Assembly: GCF_015160855.1 (NCBI RefSeq)
Contig: NZ_CP063373.1
Span: forward strand, 9,151,001 to 9,215,000
Length of the DNA stretch: 64,000 nucleotides
Direction of reading: 5' to 3'
Origin: Streptomyces ferrugineus
GTDB lineage: Bacteria > Actinomycetota > Actinomycetes > Streptomycetales > Streptomycetaceae
Shown one piece after another: positions 26,700-36,350 of the stretch. Position numbers and translations under genes: made by a program. The stretch's first letter is position 1. Each line of letters begins with the position of its first letter. The notes under the pieces are model-generated. The model searched no databases and was not told where the DNA came from. It saw nothing but the letters and a program-made list of their open reading frames with translations.

Positions 26700-26942
26700 C
26701 CGGTTCCCTCCGGGGGTTGAACCGGAGAGCCTGGCGGAACCGTCCTGCGGGGATTGCCCCGCAGGAATTACTTGCCCGACCCGGCCGGGCCGCGGAGCCG
26801 TCTCGCGACGAGCGCGAGTGCCTCACGCACCTCGGCCGGGCGGCGGTCTTTCTTCGGTCTGGCGAAACCCGCGCCGGGAGCGCCGCCGGACCAGGGGTCC
26901 GGGGCGGAAGCCCCCGGCGGGGCAGCGGGGCCGGAGCCCCGC
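26700..26942. repeat. Cluster of palindromes at the S10/spc junction
   Basis: The 267-nt rpsQ-rplN gap holds four inverted repeats: GCGGGGC-4-GCCCCGC (26925-26942) just after the rpsQ stop, CCGGGG-7-CCCCGG type (26899-26917), a perfect 10-bp stem TCCTGCGGGG/CCCCGCAGGA (26743-26766) and CCGGTTC/GAACCGG (26700-26725). The first two resemble streptomycete intergenic palindromes and may end S10 transcription. No clear promoter for rplN was found. Confidence 0.65.
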
Positions 26943-26946
26943 TTGA

Positions 26947-27234
26947 TTACTTCGCCTTCTCGAGGATCTCGACGACGCGCCAGCGCTTCGTCGCGGACAG
27001 CGGCCGGGTCTCCATGAGGAGGACGCGGTCGCCGACACCCGCGGCGTTCTGCTCGTCGTGCGCCTTGAGCTTGTTCGTACGGCGGATGACCTTGCCGTAC
27101 AGCGCGTGCTTCACACGGTCCTCGACGGCGACGACGACGGTCTTGTCCATCTTGTCGCTGACGACGAGACCCTCGCGGGTCTTGCGGAAGCCGCGCGCTT
27201 CAGCAGTCTTCTCAGTCACGTTGTTCTCGCTCAT
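26947..27234 (-). CDS. rpsQ: 30S ribosomal protein S17 (uS17)
   Basis: The 95-residue OB-fold protein has [35 protein letters not shown] and [20 protein letters not shown]. Its ATG overlaps the rpmC stop. It is the last gene of the S10 operon before a palindrome-rich gap. Confidence 0.98.
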   Translation of the reverse strand: MSENNVTEKTAEARGFRKTREGLVVSDKMDKTVVVAVEDRVKHALYGKVIRRTNKLKAHDEQNAAGVGDRVLLMETRPLSATKRWRVVEILEKAK

Positions 27235-27458
27235 CAGGCGTTCTCCACCGTTTCGATGCCCAGCTCACGCTCGCGCATCAGGGTGTAGATCCGCGCGATG
27301 TCCTTGCGGACCGCCTTGAGACGGCCGTGGTTCTCGAGCTGACCGGTCGCCGCCTGGAAGCGGAGGTTGAACAGCTCTTCCTTGGCCTCGCGAAGCTTCG
27401 CCAGAAGCTCCTCGTTGCCCAGCTCGCGCAGCTCGGACGCCTTGGTACCGGCCGACAT
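27234..27458 (-). CDS. rpmC: 50S ribosomal protein L29 (uL29)
   Basis: The 74-residue helical protein starts [20 protein letters not shown] and contains [20 protein letters not shown] and [16 protein letters not shown]. The ATG at 27456-27458 overlaps the rplP stop (TGATG), which decides the start over the preceding GTG. Confidence 0.97.
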   Translation of the reverse strand: MSAGTKASELRELGNEELLAKLREAKEELFNLRFQAATGQLENHGRLKAVRKDIARIYTLMRERELGIETVENA

Positions 27459-27877
27459 CACGCTTCACCTGCCTCGCGCTTGACGATCCGGCACTTCATC
27501 GGCAGCTTGTGGGCCGCACGGGTCAGCGCCTCACGGGCGATCTTCTCGTTGGGGTACGACAGCTCGAACATCACGCGTCCGGGCTTGACGTTGGCGATCC
27601 ACCACTCCGGAGAACCCTTACCGGAACCCATGCGGGTCTCGGCGGGCTTCTTGGTGAGCGGACGGTCCGGGTAGATGTTGATCCAGACCTTGCCACCACG
27701 CTTGATGTGACGCGTCATGGCGATACGAGCGGCCTCGATCTGACGGTTCGTCACGTACGCCGGGGTGAGCGCCTGGATGCCGTACTCGCCGAACGCAACC
27801 GTCGTGCCACCCTTGGCAGCGCCGGAGCGCTTCGGGTGGTGCTGCTTGCGGTGCTTGACCCTACGGGGGATCAGCAT
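27458..27877 (-). CDS. rplP: 50S ribosomal protein L16 (uL16)
   Basis: The 139-residue L16 at the A-site starts [20 protein letters not shown] and has [40 protein letters not shown] and [12 protein letters not shown]. It follows rpsC by 5 nt. Confidence 0.99.
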   Translation of the reverse strand: MLIPRRVKHRKQHHPKRSGAAKGGTTVAFGEYGIQALTPAYVTNRQIEAARIAMTRHIKRGGKVWINIYPDRPLTKKPAETRMGSGKGSPEWWIANVKPGRVMFELSYPNEKIAREALTRAAHKLPMKCRIVKREAGEA

Positions 27878-27882
27878 GTCGG

Positions 27883-28704
27883 TCAGGCCTCCGTTCCGGT
27901 GCTCTCAGCCGGAGCGGACGCGGGAGCCTCGGCCTTGGGGGCCTCGGAACCGGCAGCCTGCTGCGGCTTGCGACCGCGCCGCTCGCCACCGCGGCCACCA
28001 CGGGCCGGGCGGTCGGAACCACCGCGGGCCGGGCGGTTGCCCGCACGGGCGGCGGCGTTCTCGGCGCGGACCTCGGCGATGTTCTTGACGTCGCCCTTGT
28101 AGATCCAGACCTTCACACCGATGCGGCCGAAGGTCGTCTTGGCCTCGAAGAAGCCGTAGTCCACGTTCGCGCGGAGCGTGTGCAGGGGCACACGGCCCTC
28201 GCGGTAGAACTCCGAGCGGGACATCTCGGCGCCGCCGAGGCGGCCACCGCACTGGATCTTGATGCCCTTGGCGCCGGCCTTCATGGCGGACTGCATGCTC
28301 TTGCGCATGGCCCGACGGAAGGAGACGCGGGAGGAGAGCTGCTCGGCAACGGCCTGGGCCACGAGCTGAGCGTCCGTCTCGGGGTTCTTGACCTCGAGGA
28401 TGTTCAGCTGGACCTGCTTGCCCGTGAGCTTCTCGAGGTCACCGCGGATGCGGTCGGCCTCGGCGCCACGGCGGCCGATGACGATGCCGGGACGAGCGGT
28501 GTGGATGTCCACACGCACGCGGTCACGGGTGCGCTCGATCTCCACCTTCGAGATACCGGCGCGCTCCATGCCGGACGTCATCATCCGACGGATGGCGACG
28601 TCTTCCTTGACGTAGTCCTTGTACAGCTTGTCGGCGTACCACCGGGACTTGAAGTCCGTGGTGACACCGAGCCGGAACCCATGCGGGTTAACCTTCTGGC
28701 CCAT
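27883..28704 (-). CDS. rpsC: 30S ribosomal protein S3 (uS3)
   Basis: S3 lines the mRNA entry channel. The 273-residue product has [20 protein letters not shown], the KH domain [20 protein letters not shown] and the C-terminal [21 protein letters not shown] roughly 60-residue Arg/Gly/Pro/Ala-rich tail ([15 protein letters not shown]) extends the core, as usual in streptomycetes. Start overlaps the rplV stop (TAATG). Confidence 0.98.
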   Translation of the reverse strand: MGQKVNPHGFRLGVTTDFKSRWYADKLYKDYVKEDVAIRRMMTSGMERAGISKVEIERTRDRVRVDIHTARPGIVIGRRGAEADRIRGDLEKLTGKQVQLNILEVKNPETDAQLVAQAVAEQLSSRVSFRRAMRKSMQSAMKAGAKGIKIQCGGRLGGAEMSRSEFYREGRVPLHTLRANVDYGFFEAKTTFGRIGVKVWIYKGDVKNIAEVRAENAAARAGNRPARGGSDRPARGGRGGERRGRKPQQAAGSEAPKAEAPASAPAESTGTEA

Positions 28705-29051
28705 TACCGGGTTCCTTCCTTGCTGGCGACGACCACGGTGATGTGGCTGGTCCGCTTGCGGATCCGGTAGGCACGGCCCTGGGCGCGCGGACGGAACCGC
28801 TTCAGGGTCGGGCCCTCGTCGACGTACGCCTCGCTGATGAACAGCGAGGAGGCGTCCGGGTGGTCGTAGTTGTGCGCGGCGTTGGCGATGGCGCTGTCGA
28901 GCACCTTGCCGACCGGCACGGAGGCAGCCTGCGGAGCGAATCGCAGGACCGCCTGGGCCTCCGTGGCGTCCATGCCACGGATGAGGTCCACCACACGGCG
29001 GGCCTTCATGGGCGTGACGCGGATGTACCGCGCCTGGGCCCTGGCTTCCAT
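28704..29051 (-). CDS. rplV: 50S ribosomal protein L22 (uL22)
   Basis: The 115-residue L22 lines the exit tunnel. It starts [20 protein letters not shown], has [20 protein letters not shown] and the tunnel-loop [20 protein letters not shown], with no insertion or deletion of the type that gives macrolide resistance. It follows rpsS by 43 nt. Confidence 0.98.
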   Translation of the reverse strand: MEARAQARYIRVTPMKARRVVDLIRGMDATEAQAVLRFAPQAASVPVGKVLDSAIANAAHNYDHPDASSLFISEAYVDEGPTLKRFRPRAQGRAYRIRKRTSHITVVVASKEGTR

Positions 29052-29094
29052 GGTTGTCCCTTCAGTTTCTTACGTGTCTGAATGCGATCCGCTA

Positions 29095-29376
29095 CTAGCG
29101 GCGCTTCGACTTCCGGTCGTCCTTGACGTGGCCCCGGAAGGTGCGCGTCGGCGAGAACTCGCCGAGCTTGTGGCCGACCATCGACTCGGTGACGAACACC
29201 GGGATGTGGGTCTTGCCGTTGTGCACCGCGAGCGTGTGGCCGAGCATGGCCGGCACGATCATGGAGCGACGGGACCAGGTCTTGATGACGTTCTTGGTGC
29301 CGGCTTCGTTCTGGGCTTCCACCTTCTTGATCAGGTGGTCGTCGACGAAGGGCCCCTTCTTGAGACTGCGCGGCAT
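29095..29376 (-). CDS. rpsS: 30S ribosomal protein S19 (uS19)
   Basis: The 93-residue S19 has [40 protein letters not shown] and [17 protein letters not shown]. It follows rplB by 12 nt. Confidence 0.99.
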   Translation of the reverse strand: MPRSLKKGPFVDDHLIKKVEAQNEAGTKNVIKTWSRRSMIVPAMLGHTLAVHNGKTHIPVFVTESMVGHKLGEFSPTRTFRGHVKDDRKSKRR

Positions 29377-29388
29377 CTAAACCCGCTC

Positions 29389-30225
29389 CTAGCGCTTCTT
29401 GTTCGTCTTGCGGCGGCGGACGATGTACTTGTTCGAAGCCTTCTTCGGCGAACGAGTACGACCCTCCTTCTGACCCCAGGGGCTGACCGGGTGGCGACCA
29501 CCGGAGGTCTTGCCCTCACCACCACCGTGGGGGTGGTCAACCGGGTTCATCGCCACACCGCGAACGGTCGGGCGGACGCCCAGCCAGCGCTTGCGGCCGG
29601 CCTTGCCCCAGTTGATGTTGGACTGCTCGGCGTTGCCGACCTCGCCGACGGTGGCGCGGCAGCGCACGTCGACCAGGCGGATCTCACCGGACGGCATACG
29701 GAGGTGGGCCATGGAGCCCTCCTTCGCGAGCAGCTGCACGGAGGCACCGGCGGAGCGGGCGAACTTGGCGCCGCCACCGGGACGGAGCTCGATCGCGTGG
29801 ATCGTGGTACCGACCGGGATGTTGCGCAGCGCCAGGTTGTTGCCCGGCTTGATGTCGGCCCCGGGACCGTTCTCGACGCGGTCACCCTGCTGCAGGTTGC
29901 GCGGGGCGAGGATGTAGCGCTTCTCGCCGTCGGCGTAGTGCAGCAGCGCGATGCGCGCGGTGCGGTTGGGGTCGTACTCGATGTGCGCGACCTTCGCCGG
30001 CACGCCGTCCTTGTCGTGACGACGGAAGTCGATCACGCGGTAGGCGCGCTTGTGGCCACCGCCCTGGTGGCGGACGGTCACACGACCGGAGTTGTTACGG
30101 CCACCCTTGCTGTGCAGGGGGCGGACCAACGACTTCTCCGGCGTGGACCGCGTGACCTCGACGAAGTCGGCGACGCTGGAACCACGACGGCCCGGCGTAG
30201 TCGGCTTGTACTTGCGGATTCCCAT
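29389..30225 (-). CDS. rplB: 50S ribosomal protein L2 (uL2)
   Basis: The 278-residue L2 is essential for subunit joining and peptidyl transferase activity. It starts [20 protein letters not shown] and contains [20 protein letters not shown] with the key His, and [13 protein letters not shown]. It follows rplW by 40 nt. Confidence 0.99.
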   Translation of the reverse strand: MGIRKYKPTTPGRRGSSVADFVEVTRSTPEKSLVRPLHSKGGRNNSGRVTVRHQGGGHKRAYRVIDFRRHDKDGVPAKVAHIEYDPNRTARIALLHYADGEKRYILAPRNLQQGDRVENGPGADIKPGNNLALRNIPVGTTIHAIELRPGGGAKFARSAGASVQLLAKEGSMAHLRMPSGEIRLVDVRCRATVGEVGNAEQSNINWGKAGRKRWLGVRPTVRGVAMNPVDHPHGGGEGKTSGGRHPVSPWGQKEGRTRSPKKASNKYIVRRRKTNKKR

Positions 30226-30265
30226 TTCTCAGTCCTCGTCCGATATCGGACGATCCGGACCGCCC

Positions 30266-30685
30266 TCAGGCGGTCGGACCGCCGAAGATGTCGATACGGT
30301 CGCCCTCGGCGAGGGTCACGATCGCGCGCTTGGTGCCGGCACGCTGGCCGAAGCCGGTGCGGGTCCGCTTGCGCTTGCCCTGGCGGTTGATCGTGTTGAC
30401 CCCGGTGACCTTGACCTCGAAGACCGTCTCGACGGCCTGCTTGATCTGGGTCTTGTTGGAGCCCGGCGCGACGATGAACGTGTACTTGTTCTCGTCCAGG
30501 AGCGCGTAGCTCTTCTCGGACACGACCGGCTTCAGCAGCACGTCACGGGGGTCCGTGAACGCCTTGCTGACCGGGGTGACGACGGTGTTCTTGCCCTCGG
30601 CGGCGTGGCGACGCGCCTTGGCGACGCGCGCGGCCTTGGCCTTCTTGGCGGCCTTCGAGGCAATGGCGGGGTGACGGATAGCCAT
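30266..30685 (-). CDS. rplW: 50S ribosomal protein L23 (uL23)
   Basis: The 139-residue L23 is the exit-tunnel docking site for trigger factor and SRP. The core [20 protein letters not shown] and [20 protein letters not shown] lies after a basic N-terminal extension of about 45 residues ([19 protein letters not shown]), longer than in E. coli but usual for streptomycetes. Its start overlaps the rplD stop. Confidence 0.98.
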   Translation of the reverse strand: MAIRHPAIASKAAKKAKAARVAKARRHAAEGKNTVVTPVSKAFTDPRDVLLKPVVSEKSYALLDENKYTFIVAPGSNKTQIKQAVETVFEVKVTGVNTINRQGKRKRTRTGFGQRAGTKRAIVTLAEGDRIDIFGGPTA

Positions 30686-31341
30686 CAGGCCTCGCTCCCT
30701 TCGGTGTCATTGGCCTTCGGGCCCGACACGAAGGACTCGAAAGCGGCCTGGGTGAAGACCACGTCGTCCGAGACGAGAACGTCGTACGTGTTCAGCTGGC
30801 CCGGCTCCAGGATGTGGACCTGGGGCAGGTTGCGGGCGGACAGCCACGCGGCCTCGTCGGCGCGCTCGACGACCAGGAGCAGGTTCTTGCGCTCGCTGAT
30901 CTTGCCGAACAGGCTCTTCGCGGCCTTGGTGGAGGGGGTCTCGCCCTCGATCACGCCGGAGACGACGTGAATGCGGTTGTTGCGGGCCCGGTCGGTGAGG
31001 GCGTGGCGCAGGGCCGCGGCCTTCATCTTCTTGGGGGTCCGCTGCGAGTAGTCACGCGGCACGGGACCGTGCACGACGCCACCACCGGCGAACTGCGGCG
31101 CGCGGGTCGAACCCTGGCGGGCGCGACCGGTGCCCTTCTGGCGGTAAGGCTTCTTGCCACCACCACGGACTTCACCGCGGGTCTTGGTCTTGTGCGTGCC
31201 CTGGCGGGCAGCGGCCAGCTGCGCGACGACGACCTGGTGAAGCAGCGGAACGCTGATCTTCTCTACGTCGAAGATCTCCGCGGGGAGCTCGACGGTACCG
31301 GCCTTGTCGCCCGCCGGCGAAAGGATGTCAACAGTGCTCAT
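30685..31341 (-). CDS. rplD: 50S ribosomal protein L4 (uL4)
   Basis: The 218-residue L4 has the tunnel-loop [20 protein letters not shown] and [20 protein letters not shown]. In E. coli L4 represses the S10 operon through its leader; the structured rpsJ leader here could be read by L4 or another product, which is untested. It lies 8 nt after rplC. Confidence 0.99.
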   Translation of the reverse strand: MSTVDILSPAGDKAGTVELPAEIFDVEKISVPLLHQVVVAQLAAARQGTHKTKTRGEVRGGGKKPYRQKGTGRARQGSTRAPQFAGGGVVHGPVPRDYSQRTPKKMKAAALRHALTDRARNNRIHVVSGVIEGETPSTKAAKSLFGKISERKNLLLVVERADEAAWLSARNLPQVHILEPGQLNTYDVLVSDDVVFTQAAFESFVSGPKANDTEGSEA

Positions 31342-31349
31342 CGGTTACC

Positions 31350-31994
31350 TCAGGCCCCCTTGGCCGCGGTGCGGACCAGGACGAGGCCGCCGTTCGGACC
31401 GGGAACCGCGCCCTTGATGAGCAGCAGACCCTTCTCCGCGTCAACGGCGTGGACGGTCAGGTTCTGGGTGGTGACCCGCTCGTTGCCCATGCGACCCGCC
31501 ATGCGGAGGCCCTTGAACACACGGCCCGGGGTGGCGCAGCCACCGATGGAACCGGGAGAGCGGTGCTTGCGCTGGGTGCCGTGACCGGCGCCGAGGCCAC
31601 CGAAGTTGTGGCGCTTCATGACACCGGCGAAGCCCTTGCCCTTGCTCTTGCCGGTGACGTCGACCTTCACGCCGGCCTCGAACACCTCGGCGGTGATCTC
31701 CTGGCCCAGCGTGTACTCGGAGGCGTCCGCGGTGCGGATCTCGACGAGGTGACGACGGGGGGTGACGTCGGCCTTGGCGAAGTGGCCCTTGAGGGGCTTG
31801 TTCACCTTGCGCGGGTCGATCTCGCCGAAGGCGATCTGGACCGACTCGTAGCCGTCGACGTCGTTGGTACGAACCTGGGTCACGACGTTGGGGCCGGCCT
31901 TGACGACGGTGACCGGGACGACGCGGTTGTTCGCGTCCCACACCTGCGTCATGCCGAGCTTCTCGCCCAGGATGCCCTTGATCTGCTTAGCCAT
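31350..31994 (-). CDS. rplC: 50S ribosomal protein L3 (uL3)
   Basis: The 214-residue L3 near the peptidyl-transferase centre starts [20 protein letters not shown] and has [20 protein letters not shown] and [20 protein letters not shown]. It follows rpsJ by 17 nt. Confidence 0.99.
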   Translation of the reverse strand: MAKQIKGILGEKLGMTQVWDANNRVVPVTVVKAGPNVVTQVRTNDVDGYESVQIAFGEIDPRKVNKPLKGHFAKADVTPRRHLVEIRTADASEYTLGQEITAEVFEAGVKVDVTGKSKGKGFAGVMKRHNFGGLGAGHGTQRKHRSPGSIGGCATPGRVFKGLRMAGRMGNERVTTQNLTVHAVDAEKGLLLIKGAVPGPNGGLVLVRTAAKGA

Positions 31995-32011
31995 CTCTCA
32001 GATCACCGGCC

Positions 32012-32320
32012 TCAGAGCTTGATCTCGATGTCGACACCGGCCGGGAGGTCGAGTCGCATCAGAGAGTCAACGGTCTTGGGGGTCGGGTCGAGGATGTCGA
32101 TCAGGCGCTTGTGCGTGCGCATCTCGAAGTGCTCGCGCGAGTCCTTGTACTTGTGCGGCGACTTGATGACGCAGTACACGTTCTTCTCAGTGGGCAGCGG
32201 CACCGGGCCCGCGACCGACGCACCAGTGCGGGTCACCGTCTCGACGATCTTCTTCGCCGAGGAGTCGATGACCTCGTGGTCGTAGGCCTTGAGCCGGATG
32301 CGGATCTTCTGTCCCGCCAT
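32012..32320 (-). CDS. rpsJ: 30S ribosomal protein S10 (uS10/NusE)
   Basis: The 102-residue S10 works in the 30S head and, as NusE, in antitermination with NusB and NusG. It starts [20 protein letters not shown] and has [20 protein letters not shown] and [20 protein letters not shown]. It is first in the S10 operon and has a leader of about 340 nt that shares two elements with the rpsL leader. Confidence 0.99.
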   Translation of the reverse strand: MAGQKIRIRLKAYDHEVIDSSAKKIVETVTRTGASVAGPVPLPTEKNVYCVIKSPHKYKDSREHFEMRTHKRLIDILDPTPKTVDSLMRLDLPAGVDIEIKL

Positions 32321-32344
32321 GGCTACTCAGTAGTCCTGTCTCTC

Positions 32345-32404
32345 TACAGCTCTGGAACCCGGTGTTCCTTTGACTTCCTCCGACCCACGCGGTCGGGCGT
32401 GTCG
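32345..32404 (-). promoter_or_regulatory. rpsJ leader elements shared with rpsL
   Basis: Box 1 (32380-32404) is identical at 24 of 25 positions to 51159-51183 before rpsL. In minus-strand RNA it folds as CCGACC-GCGUG-GGUCGG. Box 2 (32345-32358, TACAGCTCTGGAAC on the plus strand) also recurs before rpsL. Box 2 ends 24 nt before the rpsJ start codon. Confidence 0.7.
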
Positions 32405-32666
32405 CCCTCCCGCTGACACAGATGTCCCTTGTTCGAACATCCCTTGCCTGGGAAAGAGGTGCACCGGGTGCCTGGCCAGTGCCGCACCACACTTCCCGGA
32501 AGATTCCCGTACGTCCGCCCCAGCGCTGCCTTACGGCAGTTAGGGCGACGAGTACTGTGGGACTCGCTTCCAGTCCTCCCGGCGGGAGGCGCGCAGCATC
32601 AACACTCGACCGAGCAACTCGGACAGTCTGCCATATGGGCCAGGGGCTCCGCCAATCGAGCCGGAG

Positions 32667-32694
32667 AGAATACCCCGAGCGTGACGCAGGTCAA
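32667..32694 (-). promoter_or_regulatory. Promoter of the S10 operon
   Basis: TTGACC (32689-32694) and TATTCT (32667-32672) are 16 nt apart on the minus strand. The start would lie near 32660, giving a 340-nt leader. Confidence 0.7.
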
Positions 32695-32705
32695 ACCTGG
32701 AGTGA

Positions 32706-32732
32706 GCCGCGGGGAGGCGAGACCCCCGCGGC
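32706..32732 (-). terminator. Terminator of the exopolysaccharide operon
   Basis: A perfect 9-bp stem GCCGCGGGG/CCCCGCGGC with a 9-nt loop lies 19 nt past the stop of the cytidylyltransferase gene and just upstream of the rpsJ promoter. Confidence 0.7.
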
Positions 32733-32750
32733 CCCTGCGTCAGCCCTCCG

Positions 32751-33194
32751 TCACCCGTCCGTCACGCTCCGGCGTGGCCCCGCGAGCTGCAGCGCTTCCC
32801 GTAGCAACGTGCTCGAGGTGTGCACGGTGTACGGGAAGTAGACGACCTCCACGCCCACTCTCGCGAACTCGGTCTCGTACGTCGTCCAGACGTCCGTGCC
32901 GAGCCAGTCGTCGCCTTTGAAGATGACGTCGAAGCCGACTTCCTTCCAGATCTCGATCTTGTCGTCCACGGTCGCGACGAAGGTCTCGTCCACGTGGCGC
33001 ACACTGCGGACGATCTGCAGCCGCTCGGAGAGCGGTACGACGGGCGGCCTGCCTTTCAGGCGCACCACGAGTTCGTCGGAGCAGACGCCGGCGACGAGCC
33101 GGTCGCAGTGCGTGCGCGCCCGGCGCAGGATGTTCAGATGGCCCACGTGGAAGAGGTCGAAGACCCCCGGCGCGTAGCCGAGACGTTCTCCCAT
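32751..33194 (-). CDS. Cytidylyltransferase-like nucleotidyltransferase (TagD/GCT type)
   Basis: The 147-residue protein starts MGERLGYAPGVFDLFHVGHL; HVGH is the nucleotide-binding HxGH signature. GDDWLGTDVW and the C-terminal TSSTLLREAL correspond to GDDW and the ISTTKI region of glycerol-3-phosphate cytidylyltransferases. It should make a CDP- (or ADP-) activated alcohol phosphate. The ATG at 33192-33194 overlaps the stop of the preceding gene. As last gene of a polysaccharide operon that also encodes a CDP-alcohol phosphotransferase, it probably supplies that enzyme. The substrate (glycerol-, ribitol-, inositol-phosphate or other) cannot be told. Confidence 0.88.
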   Translation of the reverse strand: MGERLGYAPGVFDLFHVGHLNILRRARTHCDRLVAGVCSDELVVRLKGRPPVVPLSERLQIVRSVRHVDETFVATVDDKIEIWKEVGFDVIFKGDDWLGTDVWTTYETEFARVGVEVVYFPYTVHTSSTLLREALQLAGPRRSVTDG

Positions 33195-34729
33195 CAGCGC
33201 TTGTCCTTCGGACGCTCGACCGCGGCGACGACGAGCGCGTCCGACCTGGGCGAGGCGTTCGTGCCGTCGGTGACGGCGATCCGGTACTGGTGGCGCGAGC
33301 CGGGGGCGACGGAGTCGGTGTACGTCATCGTGGGGCGCCGCCACTCCGCGGACCGCCCCGTCGGCGAGGCCACGAGCCGGCCGTCCCGGTAGATCAGATA
33401 CGTGAGCTTCGCGTCGTCCCGGTCCCACGAGGCACGCCAGGTGAGCTTGACGCGGCCGCCTGCCGTGGCCGACGCCTTGAGCCGGGGCACCGCTTCCGGG
33501 GTCCCGGTGTCGGGCCCGGGCGAGAAGCGGGTCAGGCTCTGCTGCGGCCTGCCGTTGACCTTGGTGAACTCGCCGCCCGCCCACAGGACTCCACCGGCCA
33601 TCTCCAGCGCGCGGGGGCCGTTGCCCTCGCCGGTCCCCCCGTTGGTGTCGGGGAACCAGTGCAGGATGTGCTTGTCGCGGACCGACTGGGCCAGGAAGTG
33701 CTGGCGGGCGTGGATCTCGGGGAAACCGCCGGGGGTGTCACGGCAGTTGTGGGCGTGGGACCCGCTGTAGAGAACTCCCTTGTGCACGGCGAGGGCCTGG
33801 GTCGCGCCCAGGCAGGTGTCCTTCCACACCCTCTTGCCGGTGCCGAGGCGGCCGGCGAGACGGCCGTCGAAGATGCCCGTCCCGGTGCCCTCGGCCGCGG
33901 CGTAGAAGTTGGTCCTGTCGCGGGCCAGCGCCTTCACGGACGATCTCGGCGGCACCCAGTCCCCGTACGAGGCCACCGTCTTGCCCGTGACGGGATGCAG
34001 GGCGACGAGCGACTTCTCCAGGTCGCCGTTGACCATGTAGAAGTCACCGCCGACGAGGACCTTGCCGTGCTCCGGCGCGGCGAGGACGGCCCGCACGGGA
34101 GCCTCGATCTCCGCCTTGAACCGCAGCAGCTTCCCGCTGGGGGTGAACGCCGCGATGCGCTCCCTGTCCCGGCCGTTGACGACCGTGAAGCCGCCGCCCA
34201 GATAGACCGCCTTGTTCGTGACGTCGATGGCGTGCACGTACGAAGACATGCGCGGGCGGAAGTCCTTGCGCACCGAGCAGCCGGCCGTGTTGAGGGCGAC
34301 CGCGCCGGCCGCCCGGACCTTGTCGGCCCTGGTGAACGAGCCGCCGATGTACAGCACCCTGCCGCTCGGCGACGCCTTCAGCGCCCGCACCGTGTTGCCG
34401 CCGCCGGAGAGCCGCGGGGCGCACGGCAGGAGCCTGCCGGTGGCGGCGTCGAACGCGGCGAAGTTCTTGCGCGCGACCTCCCTTTCGCCGGGCTCCGCGC
34501 CCGGCGGGCGGACGTTGGCGAAGGTCCCGCCGACGTACACGACACCGTCTGCGTACTCGATCGACCAGACGATTCCGTCGGTCTGCCAGGTCGCCATGGT
34601 GTCGGCGGTGAGGGTCTTCTCGTGGCCGGCGGCCACCGAGGCCGAAGCGGTGACGAGCGAGGCAGCCGCGAGGAGGGCCACGGCCGAAGCCGTGGTGGCC
34701 CCCCACTTCATGCTTTTTCTGAGGCGCAT
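33194..34729 (-). CDS. Secreted beta-propeller protein with C-terminal FN3 domain
   Basis: The 511-residue product starts MRLRKSMKWGATTASAVALL, with a cleavable signal ending near AVAAGHE; GGGAAG lies 5 nt before the ATG at 34727-34729. Repeated blade motifs follow: VVYVGGTFANV, VLYIGGSFTRAD, VYLGGGFTVVNGRD, VLVGGDFYMVNGD and LWAGGEFTKVNGRP, each followed by a strand naming a value and a Gly turn. The last 90 residues (LKASATAGGRVKLTWRASWD to VTDGTNASPRSD) form a fibronectin type III domain. It may bind or organise the secreted polysaccharide. No enzymatic residues are evident. Confidence 0.85.
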   Translation of the reverse strand: MRLRKSMKWGATTASAVALLAAASLVTASASVAAGHEKTLTADTMATWQTDGIVWSIEYADGVVYVGGTFANVRPPGAEPGEREVARKNFAAFDAATGRLLPCAPRLSGGGNTVRALKASPSGRVLYIGGSFTRADKVRAAGAVALNTAGCSVRKDFRPRMSSYVHAIDVTNKAVYLGGGFTVVNGRDRERIAAFTPSGKLLRFKAEIEAPVRAVLAAPEHGKVLVGGDFYMVNGDLEKSLVALHPVTGKTVASYGDWVPPRSSVKALARDRTNFYAAAEGTGTGIFDGRLAGRLGTGKRVWKDTCLGATQALAVHKGVLYSGSHAHNCRDTPGGFPEIHARQHFLAQSVRDKHILHWFPDTNGGTGEGNGPRALEMAGGVLWAGGEFTKVNGRPQQSLTRFSPGPDTGTPEAVPRLKASATAGGRVKLTWRASWDRDDAKLTYLIYRDGRLVASPTGRSAEWRRPTMTYTDSVAPGSRHQYRIAVTDGTNASPRSDALVVAAVERPKDKR

Positions 34730-34805
34730 CGAACTTCCCGGGTTGCAGCGAGTACGAGTGATGAGAAGGGGAGAGGGGTGTGGCCGGCTCGACTCCGAGA
34801 CGGCC

Positions 34806-36350
34806 TCATGTGGCGCGTTCGCGCAGCACACCGACGAGTTCACGCACTCCCAGGGGTGTGCGAAATCGCCACAAACTTATACCGAATAGTGAAAATCCTG
34901 TGGTCATTGCGACGGCAAGTCCTACGGTCGTGTCACCTGCGAGGAGCCTCGCGGGGAGGACCAGGGCCGCCATGAGCAGCAGGCCGGTGCCGGTCGCCAG
35001 GAGGTACCCGCCGTCGAGGACGGAGAAGCCCGGGTGCCGGCGCACCAGTACGGCCGCGGCGACGTTCTCGACGACGATCGCCGCTCCCCAGGACAGGGCG
35101 GCTCCCAGCACGCCCCAACGGGGCACGGCGAGCAGGCCGACACCCAGCTGCACCGCGAACGCGGCGCCGGTGACCGCGAGATGCCATGAGCTCTTGCCGG
35201 ACATCAGCAGCACCGTCTGGGCGTTGCCCACCCCGACATTGACCGCCGCGGCGGCACAGAGCACGACCAGCGCGTCCGACCCCGCCACGAACTCGGGTCC
35301 GAACAGGGACAGGACGGTGCCGGGGAAGCTCACCAGGAACACCAGCAGCGGCCAGGAGAACAGCACGATCCAGCGCGTCGAGATGCGATGCAGATCGCAG
35401 GCCGACTGGTGCTGCTCCATGGCGAGGAGGCGGCTGATCTCCGGAGCGACGGCCAGGCGGATGGCGAGTTGCAGGAGCGTCGCGGCGGTGATGACCCGGC
35501 CGACGGCCGTGTAGATGCCCGCCTCTTCGCTGGTGGCCAGGCTCGACAGCAGGATGACGCCCACCCAGATCGCGCCGATGTCGAACACGCAGGAGATCGC
35601 CCGGGGTGCGGCGAACGCCCAGAATCCGTGCCGTGTGACGCCCGCATCGGGTGCGGGAGGCTGTCCGGGCCGGGTACGGCGGCACCGGCGCACCGCGTAC
35701 CAGGCGACGAGGGCGCCGCCCAGGGCGGGAACGAGCCAGGCGGCGGCCAGACTCAGCACACCGGGCGCCAGCAGCGCGACGGGTACGGCGATCAGGACGC
35801 GCAGCACCGGCTTGCCGATCTGCTCGACACCGACCAGCGGAATCACGGTGCCGTAGCCCTGGGTCGCGCCGAGCAGGATCAGGGTGACCGTGGCCAGGGG
35901 GAGGAACAGGGCGAAGAGCCGGACCAGGGTGACCGCGTCCTGCGCGGCGAGGTTCGGCAGCAGTGAGGTGGCCGTCGAGGGCGACAGGAACAGCAGCGCG
36001 GCGGCCCCGGTGCTCAGCACCGCTCCCGGTACGACCGCCGTGCGCAGCAGTGCGCCCACCTGCCGGCCGCCGCCCGTGGCCACGTCACGGGAGACGAAGC
36101 GCACCAGCCCGGTGTCGGCGCCGAGCTTGCAGGCGTTGCTGAGGATGGTGAAGACGGCGACGCCTGTGAACACCGCTCCCGAGCCGTGTGCGCCCAGGGC
36201 ACGGGTGACCAGCATGACGAGGGCGTAGCCGGAGACGGCGTTGGTCGTCGCCCCGAGGAAGCCCCACCATCCGCCGCGCGCGGTGGCGGCGACCCCGCTC
36301 CGGGCGGCCTTCGCGCCGACGGCGGGGAGGGTCGTACCGGAGGCGCTCAT
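34806..36350 (-). CDS. Wzx-type polysaccharide flippase / O-antigen transporter
   Basis: The 514-residue membrane protein has 12-14 predicted helices and the MATE/MOP-like layout of Wzx: ARGGWWGFLGATTNAVSGYA at the first helix, SRDVATGGGRQVGALLRT, and the late FGPEFVAGSDALVVLCAAAA typical of polysaccharide exporters. It should flip lipid-linked repeat units across the membrane. The ATG at 36348-36350 overlaps the upstream stop by 4 bp (ATGA), which decides the start. Confidence 0.92.
   Translation of the reverse strand: MSASGTTLPAVGAKAARSGVAATARGGWWGFLGATTNAVSGYALVMLVTRALGAHGSGAVFTGVAVFTILSNACKLGADTGLVRFVSRDVATGGGRQVGALLRTAVVPGAVLSTGAAALLFLSPSTATSLLPNLAAQDAVTLVRLFALFLPLATVTLILLGATQGYGTVIPLVGVEQIGKPVLRVLIAVPVALLAPGVLSLAAAWLVPALGGALVAWYAVRRCRRTRPGQPPAPDAGVTRHGFWAFAAPRAISCVFDIGAIWVGVILLSSLATSEEAGIYTAVGRVITAATLLQLAIRLAVAPEISRLLAMEQHQSACDLHRISTRWIVLFSWPLLVFLVSFPGTVLSLFGPEFVAGSDALVVLCAAAAVNVGVGNAQTVLLMSGKSSWHLAVTGAAFAVQLGVGLLAVPRWGVLGAALSWGAAIVVENVAAAVLVRRHPGFSVLDGGYLLATGTGLLLMAALVLPARLLAGDTTVGLAVAMTTGFSLFGISLWRFRTPLGVRELVGVLRERAT

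Larger units (their letters stand above)
32321..32750. other. 430-nt gap before rpsJ: promoter, long leader and upstream terminator
   Basis: No gene is seen. The gap holds the rpsJ promoter, a leader with at least two conserved elements plus a GGAAC/GTTCC hairpin (about 32353-32367), and the terminator of the exopolysaccharide operon. Confidence 0.8.
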
